NCBI GenBank assembly: GCA_910585645.1
Contig: CAJUFP010000055.1
Location: forward strand, 1 to 30,754
Length of the DNA stretch: 30,754 bases
Origin: an uncultured Hungatella sp.
GTDB taxonomy: Bacteria > Bacillota > Clostridia > Lachnospirales > Lachnospiraceae
Direction of reading: 5' to 3'
The position numbers and the translations under genes are program-made. Below, piece after piece: positions 7,933-16,253 of this stretch; positions within the stretch are counted from its first letter, which is position 1; the number at the start of each line of letters is the position of its first letter. The notes under the pieces were generated by a model that saw nothing but the letters and a program-made list of their open reading frames with translations, searched no databases and was not told the origin of the DNA.

Positions 7933-8862
7933 TCAATCCTCCCACAATGTTTCCGGATAAAGTCCTTTATCTTTCAGTTCCCTGATCGCGTTTACCACAG
8001 TCTCCTTATCTTCCTTGTACGTCACCCCGTACCACCGGTCTCTGCTCTCCAGAACCGTAACCTCCGCTTTGTCCTCCTTAAGAAGCTCATCCACAACAAA
8101 GGGCAGGAAATACTCGCACTTTAAAGGATTACCCGGAAGCTCTCTCTTAAGAAACGCGCCAAACCGACAGTCCAGCTCCCCAAATACGCTCTCCGTAAAT
8201 CCCCACAGGTTCATGGACACCACCGACTCCCCGGGAAGCGTGATCCAGGTAGCCCCGTCATCCTCCGTGTAAGCTCCGTCATTGCCCCGCTTCTCGATCC
8301 TGGTCCGCTCGTGGATATCCACCAGCTTTCCCCTGTCATCTGTAGAGCACACGCCCCTTGCCACATACCCGTTGTCTGTCATGGTATTGTTCAGCCGGTA
8401 GCCTACCATAGCGTACTGATACTTCTCATCATCCCCGTGCTCTGTCAGCTGCCTGTAGATCTCCTTAAATGCCTGCTTCCCGTAATAATCATCCGCGTTG
8501 ATAACCGCAAATGGACCGTCAATCACGTCCTTGCAGCACAGGATCGCATGGGCAGTCCCCCACGGCTTTACCCTGTCCTTTGGAATCTCAAACCCCTCAG
8601 GCAGTTTCTCCAGCTCCTGGAACACATACTCCGTCTCCACGCGCTTTTCCATGCGGCTGCCTACGTTCTCCTTAAACTCCTTCTCAATGGCCTTCTTAAT
8701 GATAAAGACCACCTTCTCAAAGCCGGCCTCCTTGGCATCGAAAATCGAAAAATCCATGATGATATTGCCGTACTCATCCACCGGATCAATCTGCTTGAGC
8801 CCTCCGTAACGGCTCCCCATACCTGCCGCCATAACCACCAACACTGGTTTCTTCTGTCCCAT
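7933..8862 (-). CDS. Sugar-1-phosphate nucleotidyltransferase
   Basis: Rossmann-like NTP transferase, 309 aa, which would join a sugar-1-phosphate to a nucleoside triphosphate giving an NDP-sugar and pyrophosphate. The N-terminal LVVMAAGMGSRYGGLKQIDP is the nucleotide-binding signature, INADDYYG near residue 120 is the metal-binding Asp motif, and VKPWGTAHAILCC resembles the base/sugar contact loop. It is the first gene of a two-gene operon with the NahK-like kinase, behind a perfect AAAGGAGGT site. In Bifidobacterium the equivalent pathway step uses a GalT-type uridylyltransferase; here a pyrophosphorylase-type enzyme takes that place. Which sugar (Gal-1-P, GalNAc-1-P or GlcNAc-1-P) it uses cannot be read from the sequence. 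Confidence 0.85.
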   Translation of the reverse strand: MGQKKPVLVVMAAGMGSRYGGLKQIDPVDEYGNIIMDFSIFDAKEAGFEKVVFIIKKAIEKEFKENVGSRMEKRVETEYVFQELEKLPEGFEIPKDRVKPWGTAHAILCCKDVIDGPFAVINADDYYGKQAFKEIYRQLTEHGDDEKYQYAMVGYRLNNTMTDNGYVARGVCSTDDRGKLVDIHERTRIEKRGNDGAYTEDDGATWITLPGESVVSMNLWGFTESVFGELDCRFGAFLKRELPGNPLKCEYFLPFVVDELLKEDKAEVTVLESRDRWYGVTYKEDKETVVNAIRELKDKGLYPETLWED

Positions 8863-8912
8863 AAGATTACCTCCTTTAAAGACACTGTTTCACACTGTTT
8901 TCTTACTCTTTA

Positions 8913-8918
8913 AGTATA
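8913..8918 (-). promoter_or_regulatory. Probable -10 element of the nucleotidyltransferase-kinase operon
   Basis: TATACT on the minus strand, about 50 bases before the ATG, the same hexamer at almost the same distance as in the importer operon. The region 17 bases upstream (TGATTT, 8936-8941) is a poor -35. The paired operator repeats begin 44 bases upstream of this element, against 22 bases in the importer promoter. Confidence 0.4.
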
Positions 8919-8961
8919 CCTGACCACCCCTGTGAAAATCAATAGCCCAGCCCACATTTCG

Positions 8962-8994
8962 TTTGTACGATCACCTCTTTTATTTGTATAATCA
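8962..8994 (-). promoter_or_regulatory. Paired direct repeats, probable AraC-family operator (kinase operon)
   Basis: TTTGTACGATCA (8962-8973) and TTTGTATAATCA (8983-8994), plus-strand reading, start exactly 21 bp apart and match 10 of 12 bases. The pair at 3451-3483 upstream of the importer operon has the same sequence and pitch. Both pairs have the same orientation relative to the gene they precede. This makes the two operons a probable common regulon. Confidence 0.6.
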
Positions 8995-8996
8995 TA

Positions 8997-9026
8997 TTGC
9001 CCCGATTCCTGACGGAATCGAGGCAA
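8997..9026 (-). terminator. Hairpin after the ECF-truA-TPR operon
   Basis: TTGCC and CGATTCC (8997-9009, one unpaired base between) pair with GGAATCG and GGCAA (9014-9026) around a TGAC loop. It lies about 10 bases after the TPR gene stop. The T-tract is poor (ATATGATTAT on the minus strand), so it may be a weak terminator or an end-stabilising stem, and it directly adjoins the operator at 8962-8994. Confidence 0.5.
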
Positions 9027-9037
9027 CCAGTTCGTCC

Positions 9038-11938
9038 TTATACCTGCCCTTTCATCTCGATGGCCTCTTTCAGCCGCCTGATCTCCCCCGGATAATACTC
9101 CGTAACCGCCAGTCTCCCGGCCATCTCCATAAACTCAAGAGCTTTTTCAAGCTCTCCCTTTCGCTCCTGGGCCTTGGCCAGGTCCTCATACGCCTCATAG
9201 CAGAAGGGGCAGCTGCAGGTAAACACCCGCTCCTGGAGTGAGATCGCTTTCCTGGCCATGTCCTGGGCCTCATCCAGTCTTCCCAGATGAACCAGCACAT
9301 CAGCCATGCCCTCATAATTACAGCAGTCCCTGGGGTCTGCCTCCATATCCTTCCTGTAATTTTCCAGGGATTTCTCATAACACTCCAAAGCCTTCTCCTT
9401 CTGCCCCAGAGCCTCATACGTCTCCCCAAGCTTCATAAACCCGTACGTGCTGTCCGGCGCCAGCTCCACCGCCTTTTTAAGGTAAACTAAGGCCCGCTCC
9501 ATATCCTTCCTCTCATTGGCCAAAAACTTCCCCATAAGCCGCCACGCCCTGGCATTCTTTGGCTCGTGGTCCACAGACTTCTGATAAAACTCCTCCGCCT
9601 TATCCAGATCCTTTGCCCGCTCATAGGTCATGGCGATCTCCCGAAAAGCCCGCCCGGTCTGGGACGGCTTCACCTCCATGTAACGGTTGAGACATTTCAC
9701 TGCCCGCTCAAACTCCTTCACCCTCACCAGCACATCCGAATACACAAGCAAAAGGCTTCCGTCCTCCGGCCACTGTTTCAGACACTGTTCAAGCCGCGCC
9801 ATGGCCTCCTCATCCCGGTGAAGCCTTTTTAACAGACGGCACAGATCCCTGGAAGCCTGCAGATGCCCCAGCTCCATGCCTCCTTCATAGGCAGTGACCG
9901 CCTGGTCCCATTTTCCCTGCTTCTGCAGCACATCCCCCAGCCCGTCCCAGGCCAGGCCATAATCCGGCTGCTTGCCAATAGAAGCCTGAAACCGCTCCTG
10001 CGCCTCCCCAAAGCGGTCCAGATTCTCCAGCGCCCGCCCAACCCGGTAATCCATAAAATAAGACGCGAACCCGTCCTTCTCCAGCCGGACATAGACATCA
10101 AGCTCCTCCTGAAACCGGTCCAGATCCCTAAGACAGTCTGCCTTCATGTACAGCTTCCTTGGAGTACACCGCTTCTCAATGGCCTCCTCGATCCACCTTA
10201 AAGCCTCCCCCGGCTTATCCATATCATAAAACAGGGACGCGTACTCCTCGCACACCAGATCCGACCCTTCCGTCCTGTCATACAGCTCCCCAAGAACCTG
10301 TTCTGCCTCCTCATACTCTTCCAGATTCCGCAGAGCCCTTGCGTAATAAAACACCACGGTAGCCGGCTTGTATCCCTGGTCCATAACCTGCTTTGCCCTC
10401 TCCCGGACCTGCTCATACTCCTCCAGATCCAAAAGCAGCTCCAGCCACAGACCAAAAACCTCCCCGTTAAATCCATCATCCAGAGCCTTCTGGCACATCT
10501 TAGCAGCCTCGGCCTTTCTCCCGTCCTCCTCCAAAAGCTTGGCCTGCCTGAAATAGATCTCCCCGTTCTCCGTAAACGTCTCCGCCGCCAGCCCGTAGAT
10601 CTCCAGGGCCCGCTGCCGGTTCCCTGTAAGCCCATACTCCTCGGCCAGATCCATGTACAGCCTTAACGGCCTCTCTTCCGGCCGAAACCCGTCCCAGATC
10701 TTCTCCCGGTAAGAAAGAGCCGCCTCAAAATCTTCCAGGCCGTGGCAGCTTCCCGCCATGAGCATAAGCCAGGACAACCGTTTGCCCTCCTCCGGCTCAT
10801 ACCCCTCCAGAAGCTCTCTCACCCGGTCATACCGGTTCCCGGTCCAGCACATGCCGGCCAGTGCCCACACATCCTCACAGCCCTCATCCTCCATCTTCCT
10901 GGACAAAGCATCCGCTGTCTCCTGGATCTCCTCCTGCACATACTCCCATCCGTCGCTGTACTCATAAGCCCTGCGAAAAGCCTCCAAAGCCTGCTCCAGA
11001 CGGTTCTGCCTTTTTAAGAACCCTCCGCATATCTGCCAGAATCCGGGATTCTCCGGCTCCTCCTCTACCAGGCCGGCGATCACCTGCTCCAGCTCTTCCG
11101 GTTCCACAGGCATCTCCTCCACATCCAGAGCCGCCCGCGCGTACCAGTATCTGGTGCCTTTGTTCTCCCCGTCCGTCTCGTAAAGCTGTCTGGCCATATC
11201 CCATGCCTGCTCTTCCATACCCCGAATCATGGAAACATGGTTTATCTTAAGGAGCGTCACATCCGGATGTTCTATGCCCATGGACTCGATCTGCCCAAGC
11301 GCTTTCTCCACCCGTTCCCTGTTCTTTTCCCCCACAGCGGTCCGCAGCTCAAAATAAGCCTCAAAAAACTGGTCATAGTCAAAATCATCCCGCAGCGGCG
11401 TTTTCTCATACCGGAAGCTGTCCTCCACCTCAATCCTGTCCATAAGAAATCGGACAAATCCATCGGGAAAATGCTCGCTTAACTCTTCCCTGGTCTCGGT
11501 CCACCCAAATACCTGGTCCATAACCGCAAAACAGCTGTGTGGAATGTGGAAATGCTTGATCAAAAACCCAATCAGCGCCCATCCCGCCTCCTTCTGAGTC
11601 TCCAGATCCTGACACACGCCGCAGGAGAGAAGCTCCTTCCACTGCCCCGGCAGGATCCGCCTTTCAAAATCCCGGTAAAGCTCCTGAACCTCCCTCAAAA
11701 AGGAACGGATCTTGCGGCTGTCCATCATATCCGTCTCTTTTACTTCCTCCTCAGTTTCCCGCTCCGCCTTCAGGGCCTTCCTCATGGCCTCCTCCATGGC
11801 GGATCTGAGAAGCTGAAACCCTTTCGGGTCCTCCTCCGGGTGGACCTTAGGAAGCTTTTTCAAATACGCCTCCCGGATAACCTCCTGATCTTTCGTCGCC
11901 TCGATCCCCAAAACATCCCAACAACTCACGTTCCCCAT
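9038..11938 (-). CDS. Large tetratricopeptide-repeat protein with J-like N-terminus
   Basis: Predicted cytoplasmic scaffold or co-chaperone, 966 aa, function unknown. Residues ~5-55 (CWDVLGIEATKDQEVIREAY then LPKVHPEEDPKGF) resemble a DnaJ J-domain, but the HPD tripeptide needed to stimulate DnaK is replaced by HPE-ED. From about residue 230 to the end there are many 34-residue TPR units, e.g. AWRLMGKFLANERKDMERAL and YGFMKLGETYEALGQKEKAL. No signal peptide or membrane segment. The start follows AAAGGGG. It lies 38 bases after truA and is the last gene of the ecf-truA operon. J-TPR proteins of this kind are frequent in Lachnospiraceae, but no role is assigned here. The family call is confident, the function is not. 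Confidence 0.85.
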   Translation of the reverse strand: MGNVSCWDVLGIEATKDQEVIREAYLKKLPKVHPEEDPKGFQLLRSAMEEAMRKALKAERETEEEVKETDMMDSRKIRSFLREVQELYRDFERRILPGQWKELLSCGVCQDLETQKEAGWALIGFLIKHFHIPHSCFAVMDQVFGWTETREELSEHFPDGFVRFLMDRIEVEDSFRYEKTPLRDDFDYDQFFEAYFELRTAVGEKNRERVEKALGQIESMGIEHPDVTLLKINHVSMIRGMEEQAWDMARQLYETDGENKGTRYWYARAALDVEEMPVEPEELEQVIAGLVEEEPENPGFWQICGGFLKRQNRLEQALEAFRRAYEYSDGWEYVQEEIQETADALSRKMEDEGCEDVWALAGMCWTGNRYDRVRELLEGYEPEEGKRLSWLMLMAGSCHGLEDFEAALSYREKIWDGFRPEERPLRLYMDLAEEYGLTGNRQRALEIYGLAAETFTENGEIYFRQAKLLEEDGRKAEAAKMCQKALDDGFNGEVFGLWLELLLDLEEYEQVRERAKQVMDQGYKPATVVFYYARALRNLEEYEEAEQVLGELYDRTEGSDLVCEEYASLFYDMDKPGEALRWIEEAIEKRCTPRKLYMKADCLRDLDRFQEELDVYVRLEKDGFASYFMDYRVGRALENLDRFGEAQERFQASIGKQPDYGLAWDGLGDVLQKQGKWDQAVTAYEGGMELGHLQASRDLCRLLKRLHRDEEAMARLEQCLKQWPEDGSLLLVYSDVLVRVKEFERAVKCLNRYMEVKPSQTGRAFREIAMTYERAKDLDKAEEFYQKSVDHEPKNARAWRLMGKFLANERKDMERALVYLKKAVELAPDSTYGFMKLGETYEALGQKEKALECYEKSLENYRKDMEADPRDCCNYEGMADVLVHLGRLDEAQDMARKAISLQERVFTCSCPFCYEAYEDLAKAQERKGELEKALEFMEMAGRLAVTEYYPGEIRRLKEAIEMKGQV

Positions 11939-11976
11939 ATCCGCGTTCCCCTTTCCCTGTCAATATCCTTAACAAA

Positions 11977-13494
11977 TCACTTCCGCAGCGCTTCCCTGTC
12001 ACGCCCGTCTTCTGTTACGTACCACCTGGAAATCATACCTTCATGTTCAAACCCCGCGCTTTTGTACAGCGAAATTGCCGGGGTATTAATACTTGCCACG
12101 GTCAACGACAAAAATTCCTTTCCCATTTTGGCTGCCGTCATCTCTGTCCGTTCCAAAATCTCCCTGGCCAGCCCCCGTCCCCGGTATTCTTTCAGAACCC
12201 CCAGGCTGTCGATCTCCAGTTCTCCCTCCTTATCCACCAGAATGACAAAGCCAACGGCCCTGTCCCTGATCTTTATGAGAAACAGCTGCCATCTGCTGTT
12301 GACCAGATATTCTCTCGCCTCTTTCTCCGTCAGCGTAGCCGAATTGGGAACCGCGTAAAACACCTGGTTGTAAATGCTGCAAAACGGGGAAGTCTGCCAG
12401 ATACTGACCTTCTCCCACACTCCCTGGAACGCCTGGTCAGAGGAAACATCCTCTGCCCCGCCATCTGACAAAGTGACCCTTTTTCTCATTGCCAGCATAT
12501 CATATCCATAGGAAAACGGATAATACCCGTAGTCCTTTCCCGGAACGATCCGATCGTCCTTCTCCTTGTCGCACACATACACCTGCCTGGCCCCGTTGCG
12601 CATGGCCTGGTGCGTCACCCGGGCCAAAAGCCCGTCAAAATCATCTTCCCTGCACCGGTTTATAAAAAGGTACGCCTTCTTCTTTTCCGGTATCTCTGTC
12701 TGGATCAGCTGATATTCCCAGTCCCTGTTTTTCCCTATGATCTTTTTCTTTAACTCCGTCTCATACTCCAGGCCAATCAGCGTCAGCCCTCTGGCCGGAG
12801 CCGTAGGTCCCGCCGCCTTCCGGTTTCTGGCAGCCAGGATCTCCTCCACATGCTCCGGCGGGTACACGCCCATGCCCACCTTGATCAGCGTCCCCGCGAT
12901 AATGCGCACCATATTGTAGAGAAACCCGCTACCCTTAATGGTGATGGTGATCATGTCCCGCTCTTTCACCACGTCCGCCCGGTAGATGGTCCTCACCGTG
13001 TCCTCCGCCTGCCCCCTTGCGGTGCAGAAGCTTTTAAAATCATGCTCCCCCACCAGGTAAGAAGCCGCCTTCCTCATGTGATGCTCATTTAAGGGGAAAT
13101 AACAGAAATGGGAATACAGCCGCAGAGTGGGCATATCGATCTTCCGGTTCAGAATCCGGTACTCATAAGTCTTAACACAGTTCTGCTTCCTGGGATGCCA
13201 CCCAAGGGGTACTTCCTGGGAAGAAAGCACCCGGATATCCTCCGGCAGCCGCTGATTCAAAGCAAAACAGATCTTGTCCGCCGGCATCCTGTTTTCTGTG
13301 TCAAACACCGCCACATTGCCCTCCGCGTGAACCCCGGAATCCGTCCTGCTGGCCCCGATCACCGCCACAGGCTCCCTCAAAAGCTCTGAGAGCGTTCTGT
13401 TTAACACCTCCTCTATGGTAATGCCGTTGGACTGAAACTGCCAGCCGCAGTAATTGGTTCCGTCATAGGCCAGAACCATTTTCACTCTTTTCAT
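11977..13494 (-). CDS. truA: TruA tRNA pseudouridine synthase fused to a GNAT acetyltransferase
   Basis: Residues 1 to ~247 are a complete TruA, which makes pseudouridine 38-40 in the tRNA anticodon arm. Catalytic Asp52 sits in GASRTDSGVHAEGNVAVF, and KTYEYRIL and GSGFLYNMVRIIAG are conserved core motifs. Usual TruA ends here, but the frame continues for ~260 residues without a stop. The tail holds a GNAT fold: LEIDSLGVLKEYRGRGLARE (acetyl-CoA loop RGRGLA near 438-443) and NTPAISLYKSAGFEHEGM. A region at ~265-390 rich in charged residues may be a second, degenerate GNAT half. The ATG at 13494 follows AGGAAAG; a longer start would overlap ecfT. Total is 505 aa against about 250 for normal TruA. 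The acetyl acceptor is unknown. Confidence 0.9.
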   Translation of the reverse strand: MKRVKMVLAYDGTNYCGWQFQSNGITIEEVLNRTLSELLREPVAVIGASRTDSGVHAEGNVAVFDTENRMPADKICFALNQRLPEDIRVLSSQEVPLGWHPRKQNCVKTYEYRILNRKIDMPTLRLYSHFCYFPLNEHHMRKAASYLVGEHDFKSFCTARGQAEDTVRTIYRADVVKERDMITITIKGSGFLYNMVRIIAGTLIKVGMGVYPPEHVEEILAARNRKAAGPTAPARGLTLIGLEYETELKKKIIGKNRDWEYQLIQTEIPEKKKAYLFINRCREDDFDGLLARVTHQAMRNGARQVYVCDKEKDDRIVPGKDYGYYPFSYGYDMLAMRKRVTLSDGGAEDVSSDQAFQGVWEKVSIWQTSPFCSIYNQVFYAVPNSATLTEKEAREYLVNSRWQLFLIKIRDRAVGFVILVDKEGELEIDSLGVLKEYRGRGLAREILERTEMTAAKMGKEFLSLTVASINTPAISLYKSAGFEHEGMISRWYVTEDGRDREALRK

Positions 13495-13510
13495 CAATAA
13501 TCTTTCCTCT

Positions 13511-14311
13511 CTATAACACAATCCGCACTCCAACTATGGCCGCCAGATAGATCCCAAAAAACCCATAGGCCACATAATCCCTCCGGTTATACTTAAGGGG
13601 CTTCATCTTCGTCCTGCCCTCGCCTCCCCGGTAGCATCTGGCCTCCATGGCCATGGCCAGGTCTGTGGCCCGGCGGAACGCAGAGATAAACAGAGGGACC
13701 AGAAGAGGCACCATGCTCTTGGCCTTCTGGATCAGGTTTCCGCTTTCAAAATCCGCGCCTCTGGCCATCTGGGCTTTCATGATCTTGTCCGTCTCCTCCA
13801 CCAGAATCGGGATAAACCGCAGGGCAATGGACATCATCATAGAAATCTCGTGAACCGGAACCTTCACTGCCTTTAAAAACCCCAGGCTCTTCTCCATGCC
13901 GTCGGTCAGCTGATTGGGCGTTGTGGTCAGGGTCATGATGGAAGACCCGATCACCAGGTAGATCAGCCGCAGCCCCATAAAACAGGACATGGAAAGCCCC
14001 TCCCTGGTGATCCGCAAAAATCCCAGCCGAAACAGCTCCTGCCCGTCTGTGAGAAACAGGTTAAAGCTGACGCTGATAAGCAGAATCACCATAACCGCCT
14101 TAAGCCCCCGCACAATAAACTTAAACGGCACCCTGGATTGCCGAACCGCCAGGGCCAAAAACCCTGTGGCCACCACATACGCCGCCACATGGTCCGCCAA
14201 AAACAGGGATATGATAAACACCATGGTCCCAAACAGCTTAGTCCTTGGGTCCATGCGGTGGAGCACCGAGTCCACGGGATAAAACTGTCCTAATGTAATA
14301 TCTCTGATCAT
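13511..14311 (-). CDS. ecfT: Energy-coupling factor transporter transmembrane subunit EcfT
   Basis: Membrane scaffold of a group II ECF vitamin/metal importer, 266 aa, standard length. Starts MIRDITLGQFYPVDSVLHRM with the DPRTK motif next, several hydrophobic spans, and the two coupling-helix motifs that contact the ATPases (QMARGADFESG and MEARCYRGGEG near residues 183 and 235). It overlaps ecfA2 by 4 bp (ATGA), so translation is coupled. The module is usually shared by several S-components encoded elsewhere; no S-component gene is in the window. Confidence 0.95.
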   Translation of the reverse strand: MIRDITLGQFYPVDSVLHRMDPRTKLFGTMVFIISLFLADHVAAYVVATGFLALAVRQSRVPFKFIVRGLKAVMVILLISVSFNLFLTDGQELFRLGFLRITREGLSMSCFMGLRLIYLVIGSSIMTLTTTPNQLTDGMEKSLGFLKAVKVPVHEISMMMSIALRFIPILVEETDKIMKAQMARGADFESGNLIQKAKSMVPLLVPLFISAFRRATDLAMAMEARCYRGGEGRTKMKPLKYNRRDYVAYGFFGIYLAAIVGVRIVL

Positions 14312-15168
14312 ATCTGCCCTTCCTTTCCCAGAAGCCTTAAAACAGCCTCTTTGGCCTGGGCTACCGTGGTGATCCCATCCTCCATGGGAACTCCCCGCTC
14401 CTTCAGCTGGTGGACGATATAGGTCACCTGGGGAGCCGCAAGGCCCATAGACTCCAACTCCCTGTAATGCTCAAACACCTCCCTGGGAGCCCCGTCAAAC
14501 ACCTTTTCCCCGTGGTTCATCACCATAAGCCTGTCCGCGTACCTGGCAATATCCTCCATGCTGTGGGACACCAGGACAATACTCATGCCACGCTCCCGGT
14601 GGAGACTGCCGATCTCCTCCAGGATCTCATCCCGTCCCTTAGGGTCCAGCCCCGCCGTAGGCTCATCCAATATCAGCACCCTGGGATTCATGGCCAGAAC
14701 TCCGGCGATCGCCACACGCCGTTTCTGCCCTCCTGACAGCTCAAAGGGAGACTGATCCCAGTATTTCTCCTTAAGGCCCACCTGCCTTAAGGCCTCCTTC
14801 GCCCGCTCCTCCACATCCTCCTTGTCAAGTCCCAGGTTCTTAGGCCCATAGCACACATCGGAAAACACATCCACCTCAAAAAGCTGATGCTCCGGATACT
14901 GGAACACCAGCCCCACCTTGGAGCGCAGATTGCGCAGGCTGTACCCCTCGCTGTAAATATCCGTCCCGTCATAATATACCGTCCCGCTGGCAGGCCGAAG
15001 CAGCCCGTTCAAATGCTGTATCAAGGTAGACTTCCCTGACCCTGTGTGGCCGATCAGCCCCACAAACTGCCCCTCCGGAATCTCAAAACTGACATTTTTC
15101 AGCGCGTACTGTTCAAGGGCTGTGCCGGCCCCATAGATATAAGTCAAATTCTCCGCTCTAATCGACAT
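14308..15168 (-). CDS. ecfA2: Energy-coupling factor transporter ATPase EcfA2
   Basis: Cytoplasmic ABC ATPase, 286 aa, one of the pair powering the ECF importer. Walker A GHTGSGKST (residues 40-48), Q-loop VFQYPEHQLFE, ABC signature ELSGGQKRR, Walker B VLILDEPTAGLDP and the switch His in VLVSHSMED are all intact. It overlaps the preceding ATPase gene by 11 bp and ecfT by 4 bp, so the three subunits are made from one coupled message. Order A1-A2-T is the standard one in Firmicutes. Confidence 0.95.
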   Translation of the reverse strand: MSIRAENLTYIYGAGTALEQYALKNVSFEIPEGQFVGLIGHTGSGKSTLIQHLNGLLRPASGTVYYDGTDIYSEGYSLRNLRSKVGLVFQYPEHQLFEVDVFSDVCYGPKNLGLDKEDVEERAKEALRQVGLKEKYWDQSPFELSGGQKRRVAIAGVLAMNPRVLILDEPTAGLDPKGRDEILEEIGSLHRERGMSIVLVSHSMEDIARYADRLMVMNHGEKVFDGAPREVFEHYRELESMGLAAPQVTYIVHQLKERGVPMEDGITTVAQAKEAVLRLLGKEGQI

Positions 15169-16066
15169 GATATTCTCCTAAACTTCCCATATGGATCTGC
15201 CCCGGAAACCGTTTGTCAAACAGGGGCAGCAGATGCTCCATCAGCTCTTCCGAAGACAAGATCCCCGCCGGAATCTCAAGTCCGCCCTTTCGAAGCTCCC
15301 AGGCCAGCTCCGTCACCTGAGGCACATCCAGACGGTAGGACTTTAACCGCTCCACATCCGAAAAAATCTCCCTGGGCGTCCCGTCCATGACTAATTTCCC
15401 GTCGTCCATCACGATCACCCGGTCCGCCGAGATCACTTCCTCCATATAGTGGGTGATCAGGAGGACCGTGATCCCCTCCCTCCGGTTTAACTCCCCCACG
15501 GTCTTTATGACCTCCCTGCGGCCGTTAGGGTCCAGCATGGCCGTAGGCTCGTCCAGCACAATACACTCCGGCCTCATAGCCATAACCCCGGCAATGGCCA
15601 CCCTCTGTTTCTGACCTCCCGAAAGCTTGTTTGGAGACTTGTAGCGGTAAGCCGTCATGCCCACAGCTTCCAGGCTCTCATCCACCCTGCGCCAGATCTC
15701 ATCCGTAGGCACCCCGATATTCTCAGGGCCAAACCCCACGTCCTCCTCCACCACATTGCCGATGATCTGATTGTCCGGATTCTGGAACACCATACCTGCC
15801 CGCTTGCGGATCTCCCACACCGCCTCCTCATCCGTCGTATCCATGCCCGAAACCCACACCGTCCCCTGGGTAGGCGTCAAAATCCCATTAATATGCTTGG
15901 CAAGGGTAGACTTGCCTGACCCGTTGTGTCCCAAAACAGCCACAAAGCTTCCCTTCTCAATATCCAGGTCCAGATTGTCAATGGCCCGGTCCACTTCCTG
16001 GATGTTCTCATCCTCATCTCTTCTTATATAATCAAATACCAATCTGCTCGCTTTTATGATTCCCAT
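15158..16066 (-). CDS. ecfA1: Energy-coupling factor transporter ATPase EcfA1
   Basis: First ATPase of the ECF module, 302 aa. Walker A GHNGSGKST (46-54), Q-loop VFQNPDNQI, signature KLSGGQKQR, Walker B CIVLDEPTAMLDP and switch His in LLITHYMEE are complete. The ATG at 16066 (MGIIKASRL) is chosen because it follows GGGAAAGG and begins at the usual family N-terminus; an in-frame extension upstream would add 26 residues and run into the promoter leader. It heads the ecfA1-ecfA2-ecfT-truA-TPR operon. In many Firmicutes this set follows rplQ; here a TPM-domain gene and its terminator lie upstream instead. Confidence 0.94.
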   Translation of the reverse strand: MGIIKASRLVFDYIRRDEDENIQEVDRAIDNLDLDIEKGSFVAVLGHNGSGKSTLAKHINGILTPTQGTVWVSGMDTTDEEAVWEIRKRAGMVFQNPDNQIIGNVVEEDVGFGPENIGVPTDEIWRRVDESLEAVGMTAYRYKSPNKLSGGQKQRVAIAGVMAMRPECIVLDEPTAMLDPNGRREVIKTVGELNRREGITVLLITHYMEEVISADRVIVMDDGKLVMDGTPREIFSDVERLKSYRLDVPQVTELAWELRKGGLEIPAGILSSEELMEHLLPLFDKRFPGQIHMGSLGEYHVD

Positions 16067-16143
16067 AACCGGCCTTTCCCTGTCACTGTCTGCCCGATGC
16101 TCATATACAATAACCGTTCCTTTTATGCTCCGTATGTTTTTCA

Positions 16144-16172
16144 ATTTTAGTTTAATTCATGGTAATAGTCAA
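16144..16172 (-). promoter_or_regulatory. Promoter of the ecf-truA operon
   Basis: On the minus strand TTGACT (16172-16167) is followed after 17 bases by TAAAAT (16149-16144), one mismatch from consensus in each box. It gives a leader of about 70 bases before ecfA1. The leader shows no clear riboswitch. Confidence 0.7.
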
Positions 16173-16193
16173 GCACATTCCGCAAATAACAAC

Positions 16194-16211
16194 GGCAGGG
16201 ATCCGCCTGCC
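16194..16211 (-). terminator. Hairpin after the TPM-domain gene
   Basis: GGCAGG (16194-16199) and CCTGCC (16206-16211) form a 6-bp stem with a 6-base loop; on the minus strand TTGTTATTTG follows. A second small stem (CCGG pairs near 16218-16232) precedes it. Together they probably end the SPFH-zinc ribbon-TPM operon before the ecf promoter. Confidence 0.5.
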
Positions 16212-16253
16212 CAAAAGCCGGATTCCTGCCGGATAAAATAAAACTTCTTCCCT

